Of a stretch of DNA of 64,000 nucleotides, positions 34,275 through 42,588 are shown one piece after another (the stretch's first letter is position 1; the number at the start of each line of letters is the position of its first letter). The notes below the pieces were generated by a model. The model was not told the DNA's origin and made no database searches. It saw only the letters and a list, made by a program, of their open reading frames with translations. The position numbers were made by a program, and so were the translations under genes. Source of the stretch: Bacteroidales bacterium UBA2712 (lineage in GTDB: Bacteria; Bacteroidota; Bacteroidia; Bacteroidales; Paludibacteraceae); contig DEKW01000011.1 of assembly GCA_002354055.1 (NCBI GenBank), positions 93,823-157,822 on the forward strand, given 5' to 3'.

Positions 34275-34306
34275 GCAAAGGTACAAAAAAATATTGACAT
34301 ACGCAA
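34275..34306 (-). promoter_or_regulatory. Promoter of uxaB-uxaA
   Basis: TTG at 34306 and TACCTTTGC at 34283-34275, spacing 23. Confidence 0.8.
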
Positions 34307-34343
34307 GCGCCCGCGCGATTTTTCCACAAAAGTTTTCAAAAAT

Positions 34344-34375
34344 TTGCATATCTCGAAAAAAAGCAGTACCTTTGC
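34344..34375 (+). promoter_or_regulatory. Promoter of ychF
   Basis: TTG at 34344 and TACCTTTGC at 34367-34375, spacing 23, shared AAAAAAAGCAG spacer. Confidence 0.82.
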
Positions 34376-34394
34376 ACGCTAATTTGTTAAAAAC

Positions 34395-35501
34395 ATGAGT
34401 TTACAATGTGGAATAGTGGGTCTGCCGAACGTAGGCAAGAGTACCCTTTTTAACTGTCTGAGTAATGCAAAGGCGCAGAGCGCCAATTTTCCTTTCTGTA
34501 CGATTGAGCCGAACGTAGGCGTGATCACCGTTCCGGACGAGCGGTTGATCAAGCTCGGGGAGATATGTCATCCTGAGCGCGGCGTGATTCCCACGACCGT
34601 GGAGATAGTAGATATAGCGGGTCTGGTGAAGGGCGCGAGCAAGGGTGAAGGACTGGGGAATAAGTTCCTGGCGAACATCCGCGAGACGGACGCGATCATT
34701 CATGTGCTGCGTTGTTTCGACGACGAGAACGTGGTGCATGTGGATGGGACGGTGAACCCCGTGCGCGACAAAGAGATCATCGACGCGGAGTTGCAGCTGA
34801 AGGACCTGGAGACGGTGGAGAGCCGTATTCAGAAATGTGAGAAAGCTGCCAAAGCCGGCGGGGATAAGTTCGCGAAGTTGCAACTCGAGGTGCTGGTTAA
34901 GTACCGCGAGGCGCTGAGTCAAGGCAAGAACGCCCGTACGGTGGAGCTGGAGAACAAAGAGCAGGAGGCGGCAGCGAAAGACCTCTTCCTGCTGACGAAC
35001 AAACCCGTGATGTACGTCTGCAACGTGGATGAGGGTTCTGCCGTAAGCGGCAACGCGTACGTGGAGCAGGTTCGTGAGGCGGTCAAAGACGAGGACGCAC
35101 AAGTGCTTGTTCTCGCCGCGAAGATAGAGAGCGAGATAGCGGAGTTGGAGAGTTACGAGGAGCGGCAGATGTTCCTCGAGGAGATCGGTCTGGAGGAGAG
35201 CGGCGTGAACCGTCTGATCAAGGCTGCGTACGCGCTACTCAAGCTGCGTACGTTCCTCACCGCAGGTAGCGACGAGGTGCGCGCGTGGACGTTCCGCGAG
35301 GGCATGAAAGCGCCGCAATGTGCCGGCGTGATCCATACGGATTTTGAGCGCGGGTTCATCCGTGCGGAGGTGATCAAATACGAGGACTTCGTGGCGCTCG
35401 GCGGCGAGGCGCAATGCCGCGCAGCCGGCAAACTCGGCATCGAGGGCAAGGACTACCTCGTACAAGACGGAGATATAATGCATTTCTTTTTCAATGTCTG
35501 A
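34395..35501 (+). CDS. ychF: YchF/OLA1 family ATPase
   Basis: Universally conserved Obg-related P-loop protein that prefers ATP. G1 motif GLPNVGKSTLFN near 8, G3-type VDIAGLVKGA near 76, and NVDE near 215 in place of NKxD, which marks the ATP-using YchF group. C-terminal TGS domain about 280-368 (RAWTFREGMKAPQCAG, FERGFIRAEVI). It binds ribosomes and is linked to stress responses. Length 368 is normal; the gene is monocistronic or runs into the exchanger gene after a repeat. Confidence 0.95.
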   Translation: MSLQCGIVGLPNVGKSTLFNCLSNAKAQSANFPFCTIEPNVGVITVPDERLIKLGEICHPERGVIPTTVEIVDIAGLVKGASKGEGLGNKFLANIRETDAIIHVLRCFDDENVVHVDGTVNPVRDKEIIDAELQLKDLETVESRIQKCEKAAKAGGDKFAKLQLEVLVKYREALSQGKNARTVELENKEQEAAAKDLFLLTNKPVMYVCNVDEGSAVSGNAYVEQVREAVKDEDAQVLVLAAKIESEIAELESYEERQMFLEEIGLEESGVNRLIKAAYALLKLRTFLTAGSDEVRAWTFREGMKAPQCAGVIHTDFERGFIRAEVIKYEDFVALGGEAQCRAAGKLGIEGKDYLVQDGDIMHFFFNV

Positions 35502-35515
35502 AAACGAAATGCGAT

Positions 35516-35566
35516 TGATGATTTATGATTGATGATTTATGATTGATGATTTATGATTGAAGATTT
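35516..35566. repeat. Intergenic GATTTATGATTGAT repeat supplying a start codon
   Basis: Repeated GATTTATGATT/GATGATTTAT units between ychF and the exchanger gene. The ATG at 35553 of the exchanger gene is one of the repeat's own ATGs. Confidence 0.8.
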
Positions 35567-36590
35567 ATTAGCATACGGATGGTGGGTGGCGGCGATATGT
35601 ATCGTCGTGGGATTTGCGGCGCTGGTGAAAGGTGCAGACTGGTTAGTGGATGGTGCGAGTGCGATCGCCAAACGGTTCGGTATCAGCGACCTGGTGATCG
35701 GTCTGACGGTGGTGGCTTTCGGCACGAGTATGCCGGAGTTTGTGGTAAACATGGTCTCCGTGGCGGAAGGCAGTACGGATCTGGCGATCACGAATATCGT
35801 CGGGTCCAACATCATCAACACCTTTGTCATCCTCGGTCTGACGGCGTTGGTTTATCCGATCGTGTCGCAGAAGAGAAGCCGGGACTTTGATATCCCGATG
35901 TCCATCATCGCCGGGGTGTTGGTACTGATCCTCGTGGCTGTACAACTGCCATTCGGCGAAGCCGATAAGGGTATCGGTCATCTCGGCGGCGGAGTATTGT
36001 TAGCGTTCTTCTGCTACTTCCTCTATAACACGTTCCGGAATGCGAAGGAAGGAGTTAAGGAATTAAAGAGTGAAGGAGTTAAGGAGTTAAAGAGTGAAGG
36101 AGTGAAGGAATTAAAGAGTGAAGGAGTGAAGGAGTTAACGATCCAGCGGGCGATCGGGTTGATTATCGGTGGTCTGGTGGGGCTGGTAGTAGGCGGAGAG
36201 CTGATTGTGAAGAGTGCCGTTGATCTGGCGACACGGATGGGCGTGAGCGAAGCGATCATCGGTCTGACGATCGTCGCCTTAGGCACCTCGCTGCCGGAGT
36301 TAGCGACGTCGGTCATCGCAGCCGCGAAACATAACTCCGACATAGCGATAGGCAATGTCTTCGGCTCGAATATCTTCAACGTCTTCTTCGTCCTCGGTAC
36401 GAGTGCGGTGATACGTCCCCTGCCGGCATACGAAGGGATTGAGTTAGACGCCTGCATGGCGGCGATGGGAAGTATCATCGTCTGGCTGGCGGTCAAGACG
36501 AATAAAGAGCGGAAGGTACAACGATGGGCAGGCGCGTTGCTGCTGATTGTGTATGGCGCGTATTTAGCCTATAGGCTTTGGACGGTTTAG
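35553..36590 (+). CDS. Calcium/sodium antiporter, YrbG type
   Basis: Inner-membrane CaCA exchanger of 345 residues with the two inverted alpha motifs: GTSMPEFVVNMVSV near 55 with IVGSNIINTFVILG near 85, and GTSLPELATSVIAA near 240 with VFGSNIFNVFFVLG near 268. About ten membrane helices. The cytosolic loop between halves (about 165-195) consists of four copies of EGVKELKS, coded by a GAGTGAAGGAGTTAAA repeat, which lengthens the loop without breaking the frame. Typical family members lack this insert. Confidence 0.88.
   Translation: MIEDLLAYGWWVAAICIVVGFAALVKGADWLVDGASAIAKRFGISDLVIGLTVVAFGTSMPEFVVNMVSVAEGSTDLAITNIVGSNIINTFVILGLTALVYPIVSQKRSRDFDIPMSIIAGVLVLILVAVQLPFGEADKGIGHLGGGVLLAFFCYFLYNTFRNAKEGVKELKSEGVKELKSEGVKELKSEGVKELTIQRAIGLIIGGLVGLVVGGELIVKSAVDLATRMGVSEAIIGLTIVALGTSLPELATSVIAAAKHNSDIAIGNVFGSNIFNVFFVLGTSAVIRPLPAYEGIELDACMAAMGSIIVWLAVKTNKERKVQRWAGALLLIVYGAYLAYRLWTV
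36046..36139. repeat. In-frame GAGTGAAGGAGTTAA repeat in the exchanger gene
   Basis: Four copies of an approximately 24-base unit, coding EGVKELKS each time. The same core unit is in frame in the decarboxylase gene at 17687-17717, in the opposite orientation. Confidence 0.88.
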
Positions 36591-36683
36591 GGGATTAGTG
36601 GGTTAGTGGGTTAGTGGATTAGTGGGTTAGTGGGTTAGTGGATTAGTGGTTAGGGGATTAGTGGGTTAGTGGATTAGTGGTTA
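36588..36683. repeat. GGTTAGTGGATTAGTGG tandem array
   Basis: About a dozen 7-8-base units of GTTAGTGG/ATTAGTGG between the exchanger and protease genes. Overlaps the exchanger stop codon. Confidence 0.85.
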
Positions 36684-36695
36684 AAATTTAATGAT

Positions 36696-38381
36696 ATGAA
36701 ATCAAAAATCTTACTTGCTTTATGCGCGGTAGTCAGTATGAGCGCGCATGGTGTACCCCGTAGTGAGAAAGAGGCGCTTCAAGAAGCAGTTTCCTTTTTC
36801 CGTAACAACCCTTCCGTTCGCCGCGCTGCCGCCGGTACGGGAACTGCGATGGAGTATGCTTACTCTGCCGTTCAGGAGAACGGCGAAGTGGCCTTCTATG
36901 TCTTTAACCGCGGGGAGAGCGACGGCTTTGTGATGGTCTCTGCAGAGAGCAACACGCCGACGATCATCGGCTACTCGACGACCGGCCGTTTCGATCCGGC
37001 AGACCTGCCGACGGGACTACAGGCATGGATGGAGAGTTATAAAGAGGATATCGCACGCGCGTCAGAGAGCGCCCACGCGTACAGGGTTACCGAGGGCGGA
37101 TACACGCCGGTAGCACCGCTGTGCACGACGCAGTGGGGACAAGGAACGCCGTATAACAACCTCTGCCCGTACTTCAACGACAAGAGATGCGTGACCGGCT
37201 GCGTAGCGACCGCTGCATCGCAGATCATGAAGCACTATAACTACCCCGTTCATGGTATCGGTTCCAACAACTATAAATGGGCGAACGCCAACGGTGACTC
37301 CGTGGTGATCTCTGCGGATTTCGGGTCAACGACGTACGACTGGGCGAACATGATCGATGTCTATGACGAGAATGCTACGGAGACGCAGACGAATGCCGTT
37401 GCTACGCTGATGTCGCATTGCGGTATCGCGAGCGAGATGGAGTACAGTGAATCGAGCAGTAGTGCCGACTCCGACGACATGATGCAAGCCCTCATCGAGC
37501 GTTTCGGTTACGACAAGGGCATTCGGAACTTATACAAAGACTACATGGGTGCCGGCATGCTGATGAGCGCCATCGCGAATGACTTGCAGCAAGGGAGAGT
37601 GGTTTATTTCAGCGCCAAGACGATTGAGAACGGCGGTCACGCCTTCGTCTGCGACGGCATCGACAGCGACGGCTTGCTGCATATCAACTGGGGATGGAAA
37701 GGTAAGAACGACGGATATTTCCAACTCTCGCTTTTCAATCCCAAAGACCAGGGCACAGGCGGTTCGGCGAGCAACAAAGCTTATACGGAGAATATCCATG
37801 CCTTTACGAATATCCAACCTGATGCGGACGGTCAGTACGTCCTCTCGCTCACGTGCGAAAACATCCGCCCGGGGCAACATGCCTACCACCGCGATTCAGC
37901 TGTCGTTATCTATATCGACACCCTGCACAACCAGAGTTTCAAGCCGTGGGAAGGCAACCTGGCGATGAGGGTATATAAAGACCAGCAACCCTATAAGAGC
38001 AGGCGAATCAGCACGGCCGCTAATCCGCTGAAGGTCGGATATTACCGCCGTCTGCTGAGCTATAAAGCCTCCTTTGCTGACCGTGAGAAATATCCCGAAG
38101 GAGAATATTCGATTTTGATGGGCGCATGGGACGTAGCTGACGAGAATACTTTTGTACACATCTACCGCAAATGGGTAGGCCAATGGAGATGTGATATGAC
38201 CATCACTTCGGACTCCATCTACTTCACGCCTCCAACTATTCCTGCACCCGGAGAAGAACAAGGCATCGATGCACCGATCGTCAAACCGGCTGATCCTGCG
38301 GCGCAGAAGTATCTCCGTGACGGGCAGTTGTTTATCCTGAAGGGGAAAGATCTATACGATTCCAAGGGTCAAAGGTTATAA
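36696..38381 (+). CDS. C10 family cysteine protease (streptopain-like), secreted
   Basis: A 561-residue preproprotein. Signal peptide MKSKILLALCAVVSMSAHG; a propeptide with GFVMVSAESNTPTIIGYS near 90; the catalytic Cys in VTGCVATAASQIMKHY near 167; the catalytic His in NGGHAFVCDGI near 313, followed by LHINWGWKGKNDGYF. These match C10 proteases of Streptococcus, Prevotella and Porphyromonas. The C-terminal region (about 400-561) is beta-rich and ends in LRDGQLFILKGKDLYDSKG, a truncated-looking version of the C-terminal sorting tail of Bacteroidota. Probably digests proteins or host peptides outside the cell. Confidence 0.9.
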   Translation: MKSKILLALCAVVSMSAHGVPRSEKEALQEAVSFFRNNPSVRRAAAGTGTAMEYAYSAVQENGEVAFYVFNRGESDGFVMVSAESNTPTIIGYSTTGRFDPADLPTGLQAWMESYKEDIARASESAHAYRVTEGGYTPVAPLCTTQWGQGTPYNNLCPYFNDKRCVTGCVATAASQIMKHYNYPVHGIGSNNYKWANANGDSVVISADFGSTTYDWANMIDVYDENATETQTNAVATLMSHCGIASEMEYSESSSSADSDDMMQALIERFGYDKGIRNLYKDYMGAGMLMSAIANDLQQGRVVYFSAKTIENGGHAFVCDGIDSDGLLHINWGWKGKNDGYFQLSLFNPKDQGTGGSASNKAYTENIHAFTNIQPDADGQYVLSLTCENIRPGQHAYHRDSAVVIYIDTLHNQSFKPWEGNLAMRVYKDQQPYKSRRISTAANPLKVGYYRRLLSYKASFADREKYPEGEYSILMGAWDVADENTFVHIYRKWVGQWRCDMTITSDSIYFTPPTIPAPGEEQGIDAPIVKPADPAAQKYLRDGQLFILKGKDLYDSKGQRL

Positions 38382-38390
38382 AAACAAAGA

Positions 38391-38420
38391 AGGATGTCTC
38401 CCGACATCCCAATCTTTTTA
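38391..38420 (+). terminator. Terminator of the C10 protease gene
   Basis: GGATGTC-TCCC-GACATCC followed by CAATCTTTTTA, ten bases after the stop codon. Confidence 0.7.
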
Positions 38421-38455
38421 CTTAACCTTAAATCTAATACCATGAAAAACACGGT

Positions 38456-38487
38456 GCAAAAGTACTGCTTTTTTGCGATATGACCAA
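38456..38487 (-). promoter_or_regulatory. Promoter-like module pointing into the protease 3' end
   Basis: On the minus strand TTG at 38487 and TACTTTTGC at 38464-38456 keep the 23-base spacing and the GCAG spacer. No minus-strand gene follows, so it would make an antisense transcript across the terminator and protease gene, unless it is a relic. Confidence 0.45.
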
Positions 38488-38575
38488 ATATTTTTGAAAA
38501 AAAATGTTATAAAACATAAAATTGCAATATTCGGTTTGCAAAAATTTCGTATTTTTCGCGATATACACTATTTTA

Positions 38576-39253
38576 CTACTCATCTAATAAATCCGGTCTG
38601 CGCTCACGCGTGTGGGCGACGGATTGCTCGTACTGCCATTCCTCAATCTTCGCCTGGTGTCCCGAGAGAAGTATCTCCGGCACTTTCCATCCCTTATAGT
38701 CCGCCGGTCGGGTATAGACGCCAGCTTCGAGGAGTCCGTCCTGGAAGGAGTCATTGAGGGCGGACTCGACATCGCCGAGTGCTCCGGGCAGAAGCCGCAC
38801 GATAGCGTCCGTCATCATCGCCGCGGGCATCTCTCCGCCGGTGAGCACAAAATCTCCGATACTATACTCCTTGGTAATCAGGTGGTCCCGCACGCGCTGG
38901 TCCACGCCCTTATAATGCCCGCAGAGGATGATGAGGTTTTGTTTGAGCGAGAGTGCATTCGCGGCTTTCTGGTCAAAACGCTCGCCGTCCGGGGCGGTGA
39001 AGATGATCTCGTCGTAGTCCCGCTCGGATTGGAGATGGGAGATGAGGCGGTCGATAGGTTCGATCTGCAGGACCATGCCGGCACCGAAGCCAAAGGCATA
39101 ATCGTCCACCTTACGGTGCTTATCCAGGGTCCAGTCACGTAAGTTATGCACGTAGATCTCGCAAAGGCCTTTGTCCTTCGCGCGTTGGATGATAGAGTGA
39201 TTGAGCGGCGAGTCCAATAACTCCGGGCAACAAGTGATGATATCGATTCGCAT
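38576..39253 (-). CDS. trmD: tRNA (guanine-N1-)-methyltransferase
   Basis: Makes m1G37 in tRNA to prevent frameshifting; SPOUT-knot methyltransferase. LCGHYKGVDQRVRDHL near 112 and IGDFVLTGGEMPAAM near 132 form the trefoil-knot cofactor site, with PGALGDVESA near 155 and the C-terminal helical part (about 165-225). Length 225 is normal. Next genes on the strand, rnpA-yidD, lie 34 bases upstream across a TTAGGGG repeat. Confidence 0.95.
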   Translation of the reverse strand: MRIDIITCCPELLDSPLNHSIIQRAKDKGLCEIYVHNLRDWTLDKHRKVDDYAFGFGAGMVLQIEPIDRLISHLQSERDYDEIIFTAPDGERFDQKAANALSLKQNLIILCGHYKGVDQRVRDHLITKEYSIGDFVLTGGEMPAAMMTDAIVRLLPGALGDVESALNDSFQDGLLEAGVYTRPADYKGWKVPEILLSGHQAKIEEWQYEQSVAHTRERRPDLLDE

Positions 39254-39257
39254 ATTT

Positions 39258-39299
39258 TTCGGGTTAGGGGATTAGGGGGTTAGGGGATTAGGGGACAGG
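39258..39299. repeat. TTAGGGGATTAGGGGG repeat
   Basis: Five units between trmD and yidD; the last one contributes to the yidD stop region. Confidence 0.75.
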
Positions 39300-39545
39300 G
39301 TCATAGCCGGAGCCACCCCAAGGATGGCAACGGAGGATACGTTTGATACCGAGCCATCCGCCTTTGAAGGGTCCGTACTTGAGGACCGCCTCCACCATGT
39401 ACTGGCTGCAGGTAGGCGTATAACGGCACGAGGGCGGCGTCAGAGGCGAGATAAAGACCCGGTAGAAATAGACGGGGAGAAGGAAAAACTTTCGGATGAA
39501 AATTTTCCATTTAGGGGATGATATTTGTGATTGATCATTATCCAT
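39288..39545 (-). CDS. yidD: Membrane protein insertion efficiency factor
   Basis: Small amphipathic protein (85 residues from the ATG at 39545) that supports YidC-dependent insertion. Family signature PSCRYTPTCSQYMVEA near 42 with three cysteines, and IKRILRCHPWGGSGYDPVP at the end. The start at 39545 overlaps the rnpA stop by eight bases; the longer frame would run deep into rnpA and is unlikely. Confidence 0.9.
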   Translation of the reverse strand: MDNDQSQISSPKWKIFIRKFFLLPVYFYRVFISPLTPPSCRYTPTCSQYMVEAVLKYGPFKGGWLGIKRILRCHPWGGSGYDPVP

Positions 39546-39882
39546 TGATCTTACGCAGCGCCTTCTGCACGGCTTTCTCGATGACGGGGAAGGGTTGTTC
39601 CTCTTTGTCGATATAATTGAAGGCAAGGAGCACTTTTTTCTCGCCTAAGAGGGACTGGTTGAGTCGGTAGGCTTCGCGCATCAGACGCCTCAGATGATTG
39701 CGTTTGACAGCGCGTTTGAAGAGCGATTTGGGCGCCCAGACAAGGACGCGGGTTGGTTCTTCGGATATCTCCTGAAAGGTCACGCGAAGGGGCCACGACG
39801 TGAATCGCTTGCCGGACTTATAGAACGCTGCTATCTCCTGCGCTCCGCATAACTTCGCTTCTTTGGGAAAACTATACCCCAT
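39538..39882 (-). CDS. rnpA: Ribonuclease P protein component
   Basis: Protein subunit that helps the RNase P RNA process tRNA precursors. The RNR motif is FKRAVKRNHLRRLMREAYR near 62, and the N-terminal PKEAKLCGAQEIAAFYKSGKR is typical. Length 114 residues. It is the upstream partner of yidD, as in most bacteria. rpmH and dnaA are not adjacent here. Confidence 0.93.
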   Translation of the reverse strand: MGYSFPKEAKLCGAQEIAAFYKSGKRFTSWPLRVTFQEISEEPTRVLVWAPKSLFKRAVKRNHLRRLMREAYRLNQSLLGEKKVLLAFNYIDKEEQPFPVIEKAVQKALRKING

Positions 39883-39911
39883 ACCCCTTCGCCTATAACC
39901 TTTCGCCTTTA

Positions 39912-40658
39912 TTACTGATTCTTATCCAGATAATCCGCGATGGCCATAGGCAGGGACGCAAACGGTTTGCCCTGTCCTGCCTCTATATCCACGCGATAAC
40001 CGGCTTCCTCGAGGGCACGGATGGTACCTTCGCCGAAAGCAGCGATGATGGTATTGCCTTGTTTCCAATCGGGGAAATTCTCCTTAAGCGAAGTGACGCC
40101 GGCAGGAGTGAAGAGGGCGATGAGGTCGTAATTGAAGTCCTTATCCTTGGGCCACGGGGTGCTGACGGTGCGGTACATGATCGCCGGAGTGACCTCGATG
40201 TCGTTCTCCGCGAACATGTTGATCTGGTCGTCCGTATGGATATCGGAGAGCACCATGAGGTACTTCTCGTTCGGCCGGCGGTGCATTGCCGGCAGCAAGT
40301 CCTCGAACTTATTTCCTTGCTCGGGGAAGAAGACCTTACGCTTGCGATAGTTGATGAATTTCTGGAGGTAGAGTCCCACCTGCTCGGAGTTGCAGTAGTA
40401 ATGCATCGAATCCGGCACGTTGAGGCGCATCTCTTCGCAAAGACGGAAATAATGCTCAGCACCCAAACGGGAATTGAGAATGACGGCCGTGTAGTCCAGC
40501 GGGTTAATACGCTGCTGGCGAAACTCCCGCGCCGTCAGTCCTTCGATATGAATGAACTGGTAGAAATCGCACTGCACTCCGTACAACTCTTCCAAACGAG
40601 AGTACGGCGTATGCGCAGCCTCCGGACGGGGTTGAGAAAAAAGAATTCGTTGTATCAT
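39912..40658 (-). CDS. hemD: Uroporphyrinogen-III synthase
   Basis: Closes and inverts the hydroxymethylbilane ring in tetrapyrrole synthesis. The sequence is divergent, as usual for HemD: two alternating domains, with AVILNSRLGAEHYFRL near 53 and LIALFTPAGVTSLKENF near 185, and ending AAFGEGTIRALEEAGYRVD near 212. Length 248 is normal. It overlaps the DUF4271 gene by four bases, and this pair is typical of Bacteroidota. No other heme genes are present in the window. Confidence 0.85.
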   Translation of the reverse strand: MIQRILFSQPRPEAAHTPYSRLEELYGVQCDFYQFIHIEGLTAREFRQQRINPLDYTAVILNSRLGAEHYFRLCEEMRLNVPDSMHYYCNSEQVGLYLQKFINYRKRKVFFPEQGNKFEDLLPAMHRRPNEKYLMVLSDIHTDDQINMFAENDIEVTPAIMYRTVSTPWPKDKDFNYDLIALFTPAGVTSLKENFPDWKQGNTIIAAFGEGTIRALEEAGYRVDIEAGQGKPFASLPMAIADYLDKNQ

Positions 40659-41308
40659 AGAAAAGCTATCAATTTATCCGATAAGTAAAAAAGCGCCATG
40701 AGCGGCAGGACCTCCACCGTCGCTATATACAAGAGGAGGTATATCAGCGCCGCCGGTGAGACGAGATACGTCCTCGCGCAGCGGTACAGCCACACACCCA
40801 AGAAGAGCACCGCCACAATGCCTATCGTCCACATCGTCGCGAGGGTACTATGACAATGCAGGAGGATGAGCAAGACCGGATACAGAGCGACGGTCGTGAC
40901 GGTGATGAGGTTGCTGTAGGCCTCATGCGCCGCACCGAAACGGCGCGAGAGGAGGAAAGTATAGTCCAGCAATGCGCATATCCCCGTCTTCACCAAGCCC
41001 ACCGCCACAATCAGTCCGGCGGTTACCCAGAATGCCGAGAAAGGCACATGATTGAGCGTGCAGAAACACAGGCATAACGCCATGGAGAGCACCCCCAGAC
41101 GGAAGAGGGAGATGAAGAGCAGCCCGGGGAAATTAGACGGCGAGTCCTTATAGACACGGTCTCCGCGTGAGAAGACGACAGACGGAGACTGCGTCACTAT
41201 ACCCGGCTGGAAGACCTCAGCGAGGAACGCAAAGAGCAGCAGGCTCAGCATTGTCCACGCGCACCACGGCGCAGAGAGCAAGGTGTAGATATGCGTTACT
41301 CCGTCCAT
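40655..41308 (-). CDS. DUF4271 integral membrane protein
   Basis: A 217-residue inner-membrane protein with about five to six hydrophobic helices (WTMLSLLLFAFLAEV near 18, ITVTTVALYPVLLILLH near 135, LIYLLLYIATVEVLPLMALF near 188). It belongs to the Bacteroidota-specific DUF4271 family, of unknown function, regularly next to hemD. It overlaps the peptidase U32 gene by 13 bases. Confidence 0.85.
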   Translation of the reverse strand: MDGVTHIYTLLSAPWCAWTMLSLLLFAFLAEVFQPGIVTQSPSVVFSRGDRVYKDSPSNFPGLLFISLFRLGVLSMALCLCFCTLNHVPFSAFWVTAGLIVAVGLVKTGICALLDYTFLLSRRFGAAHEAYSNLITVTTVALYPVLLILLHCHSTLATMWTIGIVAVLFLGVWLYRCARTYLVSPAALIYLLLYIATVEVLPLMALFYLSDKLIAFL

Positions 41309-42555
41309 AGATATAGTTTATCGCCGCGACGCACGATACCGTCCGTCTTGAGCGAGAAGAATTGTCCTTTTTGTATTGTTTGCGCAGGCTTGCCGTGGGT
41401 GTTGCGGATGTCCGTCAGCGTCACCTCCATCACGCCGGTCGTCTCACCGGTGATGAGGCAGGGTTGTCCTTCCCCGACCTGCGGAACCGCCTCCACGAGG
41501 AACTCCGCCACAGAGAGGTTCTTGAAGAAATTGGTACATTTGCCGGCGTAGGTCTTCTTCCTCGTCGCCTTATTGCCGTACTCATGAGTCCACTCGCCGA
41601 GCCGCTGACCCTGGTAGTAACCGTCCCAGAAACCGCGGTTGAAGACCCTGCTGAGCCGTTCATTCCAGGCGGCGATCTTCGGCTCGATGACCGCATTATC
41701 CGCATACTCGCCTGCCTGCCAAGCCTCCACGGCTTCCTTATAGCACCGCACGACGGTATCGACATACTCCGCCCCGCGTGCACGACCTTCGATCTTCAGC
41801 ACCCGAACCCCGGCGTCCAGCATCTTATTGAGAAAACCGATGGTCTTGAGGTCCTTCGGGGACATGATATACTGGTTATCTATATCCAGCTCCAGATCGG
41901 AGGACTTGTCCTTGACCGTATAACCCCTGCGGCAGACCTGCACACAGGCACCGCGGTTCGCCGAGAGACCGTAGTTATTGAGACTCAGGTAACACTTGCC
42001 GCTAACCGCCATGCAAAGCGCGCCATGGCAGAACATCTCGATACGCAGCAGTTCGCCCTTGGGACCCTTGATCTGTTGCTCCACGATGTCCCGGTGGATC
42101 GATGCGACTTGCTCCATGTTTAGCTCCCTCGCCAGGACGACGACGTCCGCAAAACGTGCGTAGAACCGCAGGGCGGCCGTGTTAGCTATATTAAGTTGGG
42201 TAGATAGGTGCACCTCCACGCCTTGACTCACGGCATACTCCATGACGGCGATGTCCGAAGCGATGATGGCATCGAGACCGGCGGCCTTGGCGTTATCGAC
42301 GATCTCCCGCATCAAGGGCAGGTCCTCGGGGTACATGACCGTGTTAAGCGTCAGGTAGGTCTTCACGTCCGCTTCACGGCAGGTAGCGACGATCGTATGC
42401 AGGTCCTCGGTTGTGAAATTAACCGAACTGCGGGCACGCATATTCAGGTGCTCGATGCCGAAATAGACCGAGGTAGCCCCGGCATGTATCGCCGCAGCCA
42501 AAGACTCCCAGCACCCAACGGGGGCCATTATATTTACCTTTTTGTCATTTACCAT
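41296..42555 (-). CDS. Peptidase U32 family protein (tRNA/rRNA hydroxylation type)
   Basis: A 419-residue U32 family protein. APVGCWESLAAAIHAGATSV at the N-terminus and the cysteine-rich motif MFCHGALCMAVSGKCYLS near 170, GACVQVCRRGY near 203, fit the group that includes TrhP and RlhA, which hydroxylate tRNA or 23S rRNA. Annotated in older databases as collagenase-like; the RNA role is the better guess for Cys-rich members. The start codon lies in an AAATGGTAAATGA repeat. Confidence 0.82.
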   Translation of the reverse strand: MVNDKKVNIMAPVGCWESLAAAIHAGATSVYFGIEHLNMRARSSVNFTTEDLHTIVATCREADVKTYLTLNTVMYPEDLPLMREIVDNAKAAGLDAIIASDIAVMEYAVSQGVEVHLSTQLNIANTAALRFYARFADVVVLARELNMEQVASIHRDIVEQQIKGPKGELLRIEMFCHGALCMAVSGKCYLSLNNYGLSANRGACVQVCRRGYTVKDKSSDLELDIDNQYIMSPKDLKTIGFLNKMLDAGVRVLKIEGRARGAEYVDTVVRCYKEAVEAWQAGEYADNAVIEPKIAAWNERLSRVFNRGFWDGYYQGQRLGEWTHEYGNKATRKKTYAGKCTNFFKNLSVAEFLVEAVPQVGEGQPCLITGETTGVMEVTLTDIRNTHGKPAQTIQKGQFFSLKTDGIVRRGDKLYLWTE

Positions 42556-42588
42556 TTGGTCATTTATTTAGCCATTTGGTCATTGAGG
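42541..42588. repeat. AAATGGTAAATGACC repeat at the asd/U32 junction
   Basis: GTCATTTACCATTTGGTCATTTATTTAG-type units. On the minus strand they encode the final residues NDQMAK and the stop of asd. Confidence 0.8.

Noticed and set aside
36588..36683. CRISPR array
   Set aside because: The units are 7-8 bases in direct tandem with no spacers and no cas genes.
38446..38484. 13-codon frame ATGAAAAACACG... on the plus strand as a gene
   Set aside because: It is made of the promoter module read backwards; no evidence of translation.
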